DNA of 11,119 nucleotides from DASWJS01 sp036397035 (GTDB lineage: Bacteria; Actinomycetota; AC-67), in the NCBI GenBank assembly GCA_036397035.1, contig DASWJS010000013.1, positions 1 to 11,119 on the forward strand, read 5' to 3'. The first letter of the stretch is position 1. Each line of letters begins with the position of its first letter. A program made the translations under genes and the position numbers. This document shows, in pieces, positions 1 to 6,587 of the stretch. The notes under the pieces were generated by a model, which saw only the letters and a program-made list of their open reading frames with translations, did not search any database and was not told the origin of the DNA.

Positions 1-28
1 GCGCGCGCTGGAACGGTTGGGGTACTGA
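1..28 (+). CDS. C-terminal end of an upstream gene (partial)
   Basis: Reading from base 2, the codons give RALERLGY followed by TGA at 26-28. This open frame ends one base before the GTG start of the next gene, as expected for the last gene-to-gene junction of a tightly packed operon. Only eight residues are visible, so the product cannot be identified and it is possible that this is a chance open frame. The tight spacing is the only support. Confidence 0.3.
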
Positions 29-29
29 G

Positions 30-530
30 GTGCGCGCGCGCGTCGCGCTGCTTCTCGTGAGTGTCGTGGTGGTCGGGACCGTGCGCCTTGCGTTCCCGCC
101 CGGACCGCCGGCGCTCCCGCTCATCCAGTTCGCGCAGGGCATCACGTACTGGCCCTACGGCGGCGAGCCCGCGTTCATCCTTCGAGAGGGCGCCGTCCTG
201 ACCGGCTTCCTCGCGCGCTCCACCGCGCCGGGTCGCGAGCGGCTTCAGTTTTGCCCGGCCGAACGGGCTTTCGTGGCGCCCGAGGACACCTCGCTGTGGG
301 ACGCGCGGGGGCGCTACGTCGCCGGGCCCGCGCCGCGCGACCTCGACCGTGTCGCCGTGCGCGTCGACCCGATCACCGACTACGTCACGGTGGACGCCTC
401 GACGGTGACGCGAGCCGCCGGGCGCTCCGAAGACGGCAGCGTGTCGGGCGAGGCGGGCGAGGCCTACCAGCTCTACCGGGCGGGCGAGCCGAACGCGGGC
501 TTCTGCCTGAACCCGCAGCCGGGGCTGTGA
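30..530 (+). CDS. Exported or membrane-anchored Rieske-like protein lacking the [2Fe-2S] ligands
   Basis: 166 residues. Residues about 4-20 form one hydrophobic stretch after two arginines, so the protein is probably anchored or exported. The C-terminal half reads like the second half of an actinobacterial Rieske domain. FVAPEDTSLWDARGR (81-95) lines up with the usual FVCPCHGS-x-FD-x-x-GR, and GPAPRDLDR (99-107) is the typical loop after the cluster, followed by a beta-strand run ending VTVD. The ligand box is gone: Cys-Pro-Cys-His-Gly-Ser is replaced by Ala-Pro-Glu-Asp-Thr-Ser. The first Cys-x-His box is also absent, although FCP (74-76) may be a remnant of the cysteine of LGCP. The protein therefore should not bind the cluster and its role is unknown. 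It starts at GTG, one base after an upstream stop, and overlaps the next gene by 4 bp, so it appears to be an internal member of an operon. The family call rests on motif reading only. Confidence 0.75.
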   Translation: MRARVALLLVSVVVVGTVRLAFPPGPPALPLIQFAQGITYWPYGGEPAFILREGAVLTGFLARSTAPGRERLQFCPAERAFVAPEDTSLWDARGRYVAGPAPRDLDRVAVRVDPITDYVTVDASTVTRAAGRSEDGSVSGEAGEAYQLYRAGEPNAGFCLNPQPGL

Positions 531-2056
531 CCGAGCCGATGCGCGCCGCGATCGCGACGCCGCACCACCTGGCGAGCGAGACCGGGCGCGCGGTGCTCGC
601 AGGCGGGGGCAACGCGCTCGACGCGGCCGTCGCGGCCAACCTCGTGCTCGGCGTGGTGACGCCGTACCTGTGCGGCTTCGGCGGCGACCTCTTCGCGATC
701 GTCTGGACCGATCGCGCGCACGGCTACAACGGGTCGGGCCGCGCGCCCGCCGCCGTCACCCCGGAGGAGTTTCGCGCGCGCGCCGGCGACGCGATGCCGC
801 TCGCGGGCGCGCACACCGTCACCGTGCCCGGCGCGGTGCGCGGCTGGTTCGATCTGCTCGAACGCTTCGGCTCGCGAAGCTTCGGCGAGCTTGCGACGGC
901 GGCGCTCGCGTTCGCGCGCGAGGGCTTCGAGGTCTCGGCCCGCGGGGCCTTCGCGTTCGAGCGCTCCTGCGAGCGCTTTGCGGACGAGGAGGAGTTCGTG
1001 CGCGTCTACGGCGGCGCGCGCGCCGGGTCGATCCTGCGCCAGCTCGATCTCGCGCGCACGATCGAGACGCTGGCGAGCGAAGGACCCGGCGCGTTCTACC
1101 GCGGCTCGATCGGCGAGGCGATCGTCGCGACGCTGCGCGCGCGCGACGGACTGATGACGGAGGCCGACCTCGCTTCGCACGCCGGCGACTGGGTCGAGCC
1201 GCTCCGGGCCGGCTTCGGCGACCTGGAGGTGCTCGAGCTGCCGCCCAACACGCAGGGCGCGTGCGCGCTGGAGGCGCTTCGGATCGTGGACGGGCTGGAC
1301 CTGCCGCCCGACGGGCCCGATCGGCACCACCTGCTGATCGAGGCGATGCGCCTGGCGCTCGCCGACCGCGACCGAGCGATCGGCGATCCCGACGCGATGA
1401 CCGAGTGCGCGGAGGCGCTGTTCGGCGACGCGAACGTGGGGGAGCGGCGCGCGCGCATCGATCCGGCTCGCGCACGGATCCGGCGCGCGCGCGCCGCGGC
1501 GGGAGGCACGGCGTACCTGTGCGCGGCGGACGCCTCGGGCATGTGCGTCAGCCTGATCCAGTCCAACTGGATGGGCGCCGGCTCGGGCGTCACCGTGCCG
1601 GGCTGGGGCGTCAACCTCCACAACCGCGGCAACTTCTTCTCGCTCGAGCCCTCGAGCGTCAACGCGATCGGGCCGCGCAAGCGGCCGCTTCACACGCTCA
1701 TCCCCGGGCTCGCGCTGCGCGACGGCGAGCCCGCGCTGGTGTTCGGCACCATGGGCGGCGACGGGCAGGCCCAAACGCACCTCCAGCTCCTGACGCGCGT
1801 GGTGCTCGACGGTCTGGACGAGCGGCGCGCGATCGACGCGCCGCGGTGGGTGATCGACCCCGGCTCGGGCGACGTCAGCGCCGAGCAGCCGTTCGGCGAG
1901 CCGTGGTTCGCCGAGCTGCGCTCGCACGGACACGTGCTGCACGCGGTGCCGGAGCACTCCGCCCTGCTGGGGCACGCCCACATGATCGGGCGGCGCCCTC
2001 CGGGTTGGACGGCCGCCTCCGACCCGCGCTCGGAGGGCGCCGCCCTCGGGCTGTAG
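527..2056 (+). CDS. Gamma-glutamyltransferase-family protein (YwrD-like Ntn-hydrolase)
   Basis: 509 residues from GTG 527, which overlaps the preceding stop as GTGA. ATG 539, four codons later, is an equally possible start. The chain has both parts of the family. The large-subunit part opens with ATPHHLAS and GGGNALDAAVAAN. The small-subunit part begins at the probable nucleophile Thr328 in GGTAYLCAADASG, followed by VSLIQSNWMGAGSGV, a PRKRPLHTLIPG block and the GTMGGDGQAQTH glycine pair expected to form the oxyanion hole. Family members are cleaved autocatalytically before this threonine and hydrolyse or transfer gamma-glutamyl groups, for example from glutathione. The QSNWMG and MGGDGQ variants resemble the Bacillus YwrD and acylase-like branch more than classical periplasmic GGT. 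No signal peptide is visible, so a cytoplasmic location is inferred. The substrate is unknown, and an amide or beta-lactam-type acylase activity is an alternative. Confidence 0.9.
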   Translation: MTEPMRAAIATPHHLASETGRAVLAGGGNALDAAVAANLVLGVVTPYLCGFGGDLFAIVWTDRAHGYNGSGRAPAAVTPEEFRARAGDAMPLAGAHTVTVPGAVRGWFDLLERFGSRSFGELATAALAFAREGFEVSARGAFAFERSCERFADEEEFVRVYGGARAGSILRQLDLARTIETLASEGPGAFYRGSIGEAIVATLRARDGLMTEADLASHAGDWVEPLRAGFGDLEVLELPPNTQGACALEALRIVDGLDLPPDGPDRHHLLIEAMRLALADRDRAIGDPDAMTECAEALFGDANVGERRARIDPARARIRRARAAAGGTAYLCAADASGMCVSLIQSNWMGAGSGVTVPGWGVNLHNRGNFFSLEPSSVNAIGPRKRPLHTLIPGLALRDGEPALVFGTMGGDGQAQTHLQLLTRVVLDGLDERRAIDAPRWVIDPGSGDVSAEQPFGEPWFAELRSHGHVLHAVPEHSALLGHAHMIGRRPPGWTAASDPRSEGAALGL

Positions 2057-2087
2057 GCAGTGCCGGGCGGAGCGCCGCCCTCGGGCT
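2033..2087 (+). repeat. 16-bp direct repeat carrying hairpins at the end of the GGT-family gene
   Basis: GCGCCGCCCTCGGGCT occurs at 2037-2052, crossing into the last codons of the gene, and again exactly at 2072-2087, 35 bp later. Each copy is part of an inverted repeat: GAGGGC/GCCCTC (2033-2038 with 2042-2047, 3-nt loop) and GGGCGG/CCGCCC (2065-2070 with 2075-2080, loop AGCG). The pair could act as a GC-rich terminator for the upstream operon, since it sits between the stop and recO, but there is no T-tract. Confidence 0.45.
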
Positions 2088-2106
2088 CTCGGGCCGCGCG
2101 CCGCTC

Positions 2107-2112
2107 TACGAT
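2107..2112 (+). promoter_or_regulatory. Possible -10 box (TACGAT) of recO
   Basis: TACGAT matches the actinobacterial TANNNT pattern and lies 9 nt before the ATG of recO. It would allow a leaderless or nearly leaderless transcript. However, GGGGGT at 2113-2118 could equally serve as a ribosome binding site for a longer transcript. No convincing -35 box is seen. Confidence 0.3.
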
Positions 2113-2121
2113 GGGGGTCAC

Positions 2122-2832
2122 ATGGCCCTCTACAAGGAGCAGGGGATCGTCCTGCGCACGATGCGGCTGGGCGAAGCCGACCGCATCGTGACCATCCTTT
2201 CGCAAGGCAGCGGGACGGTCCGCGCCGTCGCCAAAGGGGTCCGCAAGACCAAGTCTCGCTTCGGCGCGCGTTTGGAGCCGTTCACGCACGTCGACTTGTT
2301 GCTCTATGAGGGGCGCGAGCTGGACATCGTGACGCAGGCCGACATCATCACCCCGTTCCGGCGGCTGCGGGAGGACTACGAGCGATTCGCCGCCGGCGAG
2401 ATGATCCTGGAGGCGGCCGACCGCGTGAGCCAGGAGCGCGAGCGCAACACGGCGCTGTTCCTGCTCGTGCTGAACGCGTTGCGCGCGCTGGACATGCCGG
2501 AGGGCGACGCGGGCTTCATCGCGGACTCGTTCCTGCTTCGGCTCGCCGCGCAGGCCGGGTTCCTGCCCTCGCTCACCGCGTGCGCGGAGTGCGGGCGATC
2601 GGGCGCGCTGCGCTTCTCGATCCAGCAGGGCGGGATGGTCTGCGACGACTGCCGGTCCGGCGGGACCGTTCGCGTCACCGAGGACACGATTCCCTACCTG
2701 ACCGGGCTGCTCGACGAGCGCCCGACCGTCGCGCCGGAGGCGACGCGCCAGCAGGCCGGCCACCTCGTGCGCGCGTACCTGGAGTACCACTTGGACAGGC
2801 CGCTGCGATCCTGGGCGCACGTGCCCCGATGA
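2122..2832 (+). CDS. recO: DNA repair protein RecO
   Basis: 236 residues, a usual RecO length. RecO works with RecR in the RecF pathway: it loads RecA onto SSB-coated single-stranded DNA and promotes strand annealing. The N-terminal OB-fold opens with YKEQGIVLRTMRLGEADRI, followed by GTVRAVAKGVRKTKSRFG (31-48) and FTHVDLLLYEGRELD. A helical domain follows, with a four-cysteine zinc finger at Cys154, Cys157, Cys174 and Cys177 (CAEC and CDDC), as in many bacterial RecO proteins. The ATG at 2122 gives the canonical N-terminus; the much longer open frame upstream is only the shadow of the GGT-family gene. The stop overlaps the start of uppS (ATGA), a coupling shared with mycobacteria and other actinobacteria. 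Confidence 0.96.
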   Translation: MALYKEQGIVLRTMRLGEADRIVTILSQGSGTVRAVAKGVRKTKSRFGARLEPFTHVDLLLYEGRELDIVTQADIITPFRRLREDYERFAAGEMILEAADRVSQERERNTALFLLVLNALRALDMPEGDAGFIADSFLLRLAAQAGFLPSLTACAECGRSGALRFSIQQGGMVCDDCRSGGTVRVTEDTIPYLTGLLDERPTVAPEATRQQAGHLVRAYLEYHLDRPLRSWAHVPR

Positions 2833-3542
2833 GCTCGCGCGCGGCCGTCCCGCGACACGTCGCGATCGTGATGGACGGCAACGGCCGCTGGGCGAAGGCG
2901 CGCGGGCTCCCTCGCAACAAGGGTCACCGCGCGGGCGAAGAGGCGATCCCGCGCGCCGTCTACGCGGCGTCCGACCTGGGCGTCGAATACCTGACGCTCT
3001 ACGCGTTCTCGACCGAGAACTGGCGGCGGCCGAAGGCCGAGGTGCGCTGGCTGCTCAACGACACCGAACGCTTCGTCGAGCAGCGCCGCGCCGAGTTTCA
3101 CGCGCGCGGCATTCGTATGAACTGGATCGGCCGGCGCGACTGGCGCGTCCCCAAGCGCATCACGCGCACGATCGACGAGACGATCGAGCTGACCAAGCGC
3201 AACGCCGGCCTCACCCTCACGATCGCCTTCAACTACGGCGGCCGGGCCGAGCTGGTCGACGCCGCGCGCGTCCTCGCGACCGACGCGAAGGCCGGGCGCC
3301 TCGATCCCAAGCGCATCGACGAGCGCTCGATCCATCGCGCGCTCTACGACCCCGATCTTCCCGACGTCGACCTGTTCCTTCGCACCGGCGGCGAGCAGCG
3401 CGTCTCGAACTACCTGCTCTGGCAGTCCTCCTACGCCGAGCTTGTGTTCCTGGACGTCCTGTGGCCCGACTTCGACGGCGCGCACCTCAAAGAGGCGGCA
3501 GCCGAATACGCGCGTCGCGCCCGCCGCTTCGGCCGGGTCTGA
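2829..3542 (+). CDS. uppS: Long-chain cis-prenyltransferase (undecaprenyl/decaprenyl diphosphate synthase)
   Basis: 237 residues. It condenses isopentenyl diphosphate units in cis onto an allylic primer to make the C50-C55 polyprenyl diphosphate, whose monophosphate carries peptidoglycan and other wall precursors across the membrane. The diagnostic motifs are present: HVAIVMDGNGRWAKARG with the catalytic, Mg-binding Asp16, GHRAG (32-36), YAFSTENW (58-65), FNYGGRAELVDAAR and LRTGGEQRVSNYLLWQSSYAE, ending with LWPDF. The ATG overlaps the recO stop by 4 bp, so translation is probably coupled. The order recO-uppS matches Rv2362c-Rv2361c, where the second gene makes decaprenyl diphosphate; a C50 product is therefore plausible here but cannot be read from sequence alone. 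The final stop lies 3 bp from the stop of the convergent gene. Confidence 0.95.
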   Translation: MSSRAAVPRHVAIVMDGNGRWAKARGLPRNKGHRAGEEAIPRAVYAASDLGVEYLTLYAFSTENWRRPKAEVRWLLNDTERFVEQRRAEFHARGIRMNWIGRRDWRVPKRITRTIDETIELTKRNAGLTLTIAFNYGGRAELVDAARVLATDAKAGRLDPKRIDERSIHRALYDPDLPDVDLFLRTGGEQRVSNYLLWQSSYAELVFLDVLWPDFDGAHLKEAAAEYARRARRFGRV

Positions 3543-3545
3543 CGT

Positions 3546-5675
3546 CTACGCGTACGGCCGCGCGGCCGCGGTGAGCGGGAACTCCAGGAAGCGGCCGTAG
3601 CGTTCGCCGACGTTGGGTTGCTCGCCGGGGAGCACGGTGACGCGCTGCTCGGAGTTGATCTCGGTCAGGGGCACGGTCATGTTCGCGTTGTCGCTCTCGG
3701 CGATCGCCAGGATGTGCAGCCCGAAGGTCCCGATCGAGCCCTGGAAGTAGCGCTCGTCGCCGAACTCGTCGCCGAGGCCCCGCTCGTCCACGCCGGCGGT
3801 GAAGCCGGTGTCGGGAAGGCCGTCACCGGGCGACCAGCACGTGCGGGCCAGGTCCTCGGTGCCGCCGGGGAGCCGGTAGGTCGTCGTCTCCTCGCTCGAG
3901 CGCTCGCGCCGGCGCGGGCCGGGGTCGGTCCCGGTCCCGTCGTCGAAGCACGAGTCGTCGCGGTAGTAGGGAACGGCCAGCAGGCTCTGCGCGTCGCCGC
4001 CCACTGTGTGGTCGCGGATGACGGTGCGCGCGACGATCGATCCCCACGGCCCGGAGACCTGGTCCCACTGCAACGCCTGCGGTCCGGCGAAGGTCGGGTC
4101 GGTCAGGTCGATGCTCTGGTGGTAGGGGAAGCTGTCGCACAGCGGCGTCTGCTTGTAGGTCTCCCGGTAGGTGTTGTCGAGATCCGATCCGCGCCCGTCG
4201 TACTGGGGGTTGCACGGGTCGTCCCAGTTGCCGAACACCTCGTCGTTCTGACCGTCGACGTCGACACCGTTCGAGGTGACGGGGTTGTAGTACTTCGTCA
4301 TCCGGCCCGCGTTGAAGTCCCACTGCGAGTAGATGCCGTCGAGCGGCGGGATCACGTGCACGCGCAGCGCGTCGCCCCACGTGAACATGTCGCGGTAGAA
4401 CGTCTCGCGGCGGGCGTTGTTGGTCGAGGAGTCGGCGCCCCAGGTCTCGCGGATGATGCGGACCGCGCCGGCGCGCTCGCCCATCAGGATCGACGAGCCA
4501 CCCCAGTTGGTGTCCTCTTCCTCGTAGCCGCAGCACGGCGTCTCCGAGGACGGGTCCTGCTGGAAGGCCCGCGCCTTCCAGCGGTCGATCACGTCGGGCC
4601 CGTAGTTCCAGTCGCCCTCGGGGTCATTGGAGACCTTCAGCTCGGTCATCAGCCAGCGGCCTTCGTAGCGGAAGCCATAGCGGGGCGTGGTGATCCACGC
4701 GGTGTCCTTCGGCCGGCGCTGCTCGATCGCGAGCGAGCCGTCGGGGTTCTCGACCGGCTCGCCCGTCACCGGGTCGCAGAACGTCCCCTTCTTCGCTCGC
4801 CCGTAGTCTTCGTAGGAGGACTGGCTGTAGACGAACAGGTCCGAGTCGGCGTCGCGCTCGTAGTGGACGTAGGGGCTGTTGGCCGCGGTGTACGCGGGCG
4901 CGGGGCCGTCTTCGTCGGCAAGGCCGACGTAGGCGAAGGCGATCGCGGCCGGGTTCGTCGGGTCGGCGACCGCGACCTCGAACAGCGCGGACACGCCGTC
5001 CACCACCTGCCCGGCGGGGGCTTGCGGGCCGGTGTCGCGGTACATGAACACCAGCTCGTCGTCGTCGTCCAGACCGGCGACGGGATCGGGCGTCGTCGCC
5101 GGGCGCAGGCCCGACCCGACCGGATCCTCGCGCGGGATCGGCGTGCACACCGCGACGCCGTCGTCGTCGATGAAGCGGAAGCCCTCGCGGTCGAATGCGT
5201 AGGTGTTGTGCTGATCCACGCCGGAGTAGGCGGCGAAGTCGCTCGCGTTGTTGGACAGGTAGCGGGTGAAGCGCTCGTCGACCTGGAACGGGATCTGCTC
5301 GAACCCGTCCTCGGTCCAGCGGAAGCCGAGCAACTGGTCGACCGGCGCGCCGGCGACCGGGTTCCGCGGGATGCGCGAGGACTGGTAGCAGTTGTGGTCG
5401 TCGAGGTTGTCGCCGCTCGTTCCCTCCTTGCAGTCGCTCTGGCCGAGCGGGTCGGCGGGCGCGCCGCCGCCCGTCGCGCCCGGGTTGCCGGGCGCTTGCG
5501 GCTCGCGGAAGGTCGGGTCGGGGCCGGCCGACCAGCCGGGGAACTCGGCGCCGGTCAGGATCACCGGCTCGACGCTGCGGTCCTGGGGCGAGCCGGGGGG
5601 CGCGGGTTCGGCGCCGGCGACGGGAGCGACGAGGGCAACGGTCGCGACGAGCGCGAGCAGGGTCTTGGAGCGCAT
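3546..5675 (-). CDS. Large exported protein of unknown function
   Basis: 709 residues. A clear Sec-type signal peptide (basic MRSK, then a hydrophobic core to about residue 20) ends in VAGA, with probable cleavage near residue 22. No C-terminal anchor, LPXTG-like motif or other membrane segment is seen, so release from the cell or loose attachment is inferred. The mature chain is acidic, rich in Asp, Gly, Pro, Tyr and Trp, and has ten cysteines (82, 96, 177, 300, 381, 382, 488, 513, 576, 613), an even number that would suit disulfides. Recognisable blocks are EQIPFQVDER (126-135), GLDDDDELVFMYRDTGP (201-217), AGAVRIIRETWGAD (402-415) and VIPPLDGIYSQWDFN (441-455). The DDELVFM-type phrase occurs in other large secreted bacterial proteins, but I cannot name a family or activity. 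The start is supported by AGAGAGGT-like purines (AGAGAGG) just upstream. It follows the second cis-prenyltransferase gene on the same strand by 78 bp. Confidence 0.9.
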   Translation of the reverse strand: MRSKTLLALVATVALVAPVAGAEPAPPGSPQDRSVEPVILTGAEFPGWSAGPDPTFREPQAPGNPGATGGGAPADPLGQSDCKEGTSGDNLDDHNCYQSSRIPRNPVAGAPVDQLLGFRWTEDGFEQIPFQVDERFTRYLSNNASDFAAYSGVDQHNTYAFDREGFRFIDDDGVAVCTPIPREDPVGSGLRPATTPDPVAGLDDDDELVFMYRDTGPQAPAGQVVDGVSALFEVAVADPTNPAAIAFAYVGLADEDGPAPAYTAANSPYVHYERDADSDLFVYSQSSYEDYGRAKKGTFCDPVTGEPVENPDGSLAIEQRRPKDTAWITTPRYGFRYEGRWLMTELKVSNDPEGDWNYGPDVIDRWKARAFQQDPSSETPCCGYEEEDTNWGGSSILMGERAGAVRIIRETWGADSSTNNARRETFYRDMFTWGDALRVHVIPPLDGIYSQWDFNAGRMTKYYNPVTSNGVDVDGQNDEVFGNWDDPCNPQYDGRGSDLDNTYRETYKQTPLCDSFPYHQSIDLTDPTFAGPQALQWDQVSGPWGSIVARTVIRDHTVGGDAQSLLAVPYYRDDSCFDDGTGTDPGPRRRERSSEETTTYRLPGGTEDLARTCWSPGDGLPDTGFTAGVDERGLGDEFGDERYFQGSIGTFGLHILAIAESDNANMTVPLTEINSEQRVTVLPGEQPNVGERYGRFLEFPLTAAARPYA

Positions 5676-5690
5676 CGGAAACCTCTCTTC
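5676..5690 (-). promoter_or_regulatory. Ribosome binding site of the exported protein gene
   Basis: On the minus strand the sequence before the ATG reads GAAGAGAGGTTTCCG. AGAGAGG is a fair Shine-Dalgarno sequence at about 7 nt spacing. It supports both the chosen start and translation from a longer mRNA, consistent with readthrough from the upstream prenyltransferase gene. Confidence 0.5.
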
Positions 5691-5753
5691 GACGTGGTGG
5701 GTGTCGTCGACGGTTTCGCCACCGAGTGGTCGGGTTCCTGCCGGCCGGCCGTC

Positions 5754-6524
5754 CTAGCGGCCGAAACGCCGGTGCCGCTGCTGGTAGGCGCGCACGGCTC
5801 GCAGGAAGTCGATGCGCCGGAAGTCCGGCCAGTAGGGGTCGCAGAAGTAGTACTCGGAGTGCGCGCTCTGCCAGAGCAGGAAGCCGCTGAGCCGGACCTC
5901 GCCGCTCGTGCGAATGATCAGGTCGGGGTCGGGAAGGCCCGCCGTGTAGAGGTGGCGTGCGATCTCCTCGGGCGAAACGCGCTTCGCCGCCTCGGCCAGG
6001 TCGAGCCCGTCGGCCGCGTACCCCTCCAGCAGCCGGCGCGTCGCGTCCGCGATCTCCTGCCGCCCGCCGTAGCCCACCGCGACGTTCAGATGGGCGCCTT
6101 CGCGCTCGGCGGTCGCCTCGACCGCCGTCTGCAGCACCGCGCGCGTGCGTTCGGGGAGCAGCTCCAGCGCGCCGAGCGTCGTGATGTTCCAGCGACGCGA
6201 CCGCGCGAGGTCGGTGACCTTGTCCTCGATCACCTCCAGCAATGCGCGAACCTCCTCCGGGTCGCGGTCGAGGTTCTCGGTGGACAGCAGCCAGAGCGTC
6301 ACGACCGGGATCGACAGGTCCGTGCACCAGCCGAGCAGCTCGTCGATCTTGCGGGCGCCCCGGCGATGGCCCTCGGCGGCGTCGGCGTAACCCATCGCGT
6401 TCGCCCAGCGGCGATTGCCGTCGAGGATGACGCCGACGTGCTCGGGGAGCGGCGCGCGCCTGACCTCGGCGTCGAGCCGGCGCTCGTAGGCCCGGTAGAC
6501 GAGGTCGCGCGGCGTGAAGGCCAT
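5754..6524 (-). CDS. Short-chain cis-prenyltransferase, Rv1086-like ((2Z,6E)-farnesyl diphosphate synthase type)
   Basis: 256 residues of the same superfamily as UppS. It has PEHVGVILDGNRRWAN with catalytic Asp35, GHRRG (52-56), LWLLSTENLDRDPEEV (77-92), VGYGGRQEIADA, LIIRTSGEVRLSGFLLWQS (202-220) and YWPDF. The N-terminal extension YRAYERRL, the WC at 66-67 and the LWLLSTENL block are typical of the mycobacterial Rv1086 branch, which makes Z-farnesyl diphosphate, the primer that a long-chain synthase extends. That product is inferred from family resemblance; chain length is not certain. A long-chain partner lies only 2.2 kb away on the other strand. There is no Shine-Dalgarno sequence before the ATG; instead a TANNNT box sits 8 nt upstream, suggesting a leaderless mRNA. 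The exported orphan protein is the next gene downstream. Confidence 0.93.
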   Translation of the reverse strand: MAFTPRDLVYRAYERRLDAEVRRAPLPEHVGVILDGNRRWANAMGYADAAEGHRRGARKIDELLGWCTDLSIPVVTLWLLSTENLDRDPEEVRALLEVIEDKVTDLARSRRWNITTLGALELLPERTRAVLQTAVEATAEREGAHLNVAVGYGGRQEIADATRRLLEGYAADGLDLAEAAKRVSPEEIARHLYTAGLPDPDLIIRTSGEVRLSGFLLWQSAHSEYYFCDPYWPDFRRIDFLRAVRAYQQRHRRFGR

Positions 6525-6532
6525 CGGAGGTC

Positions 6533-6538
6533 AGGGTA
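6533..6538 (-). promoter_or_regulatory. Possible -10 box (TACCCT) for leaderless transcription of the second cis-prenyltransferase
   Basis: On the minus strand TACCCT fits TANNNT and is followed by exactly 8 nt and then the ATG at 6524, so transcription would begin at or next to the start codon. The 8 nt between contain pyrimidine-rich CCTCC rather than a Shine-Dalgarno sequence, which supports a leaderless reading. No clear -35 hexamer is visible. The box lies in the 63-bp divergent spacer shared with the protease gene. Confidence 0.4.
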
Positions 6539-6587
6539 GCAAGGCGGTGGTGGGAATACGGGGGTCGCTCGGGGCGTCGGGAGGATC

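Noticed and set aside
251..526. N-terminal extension of the GGT-family protein back to 251.
   Set aside because: It is an Arg/Ala-rich shadow of the Rieske-like gene in another frame; family homology starts at about 539.
3618..6539. A 973-residue open frame on the plus strand.
   Set aside because: It is antisense to two well-supported minus-strand genes with signal peptide and catalytic motifs; long Val/Ala/Arg-rich shadow frames are common in very GC-rich DNA.
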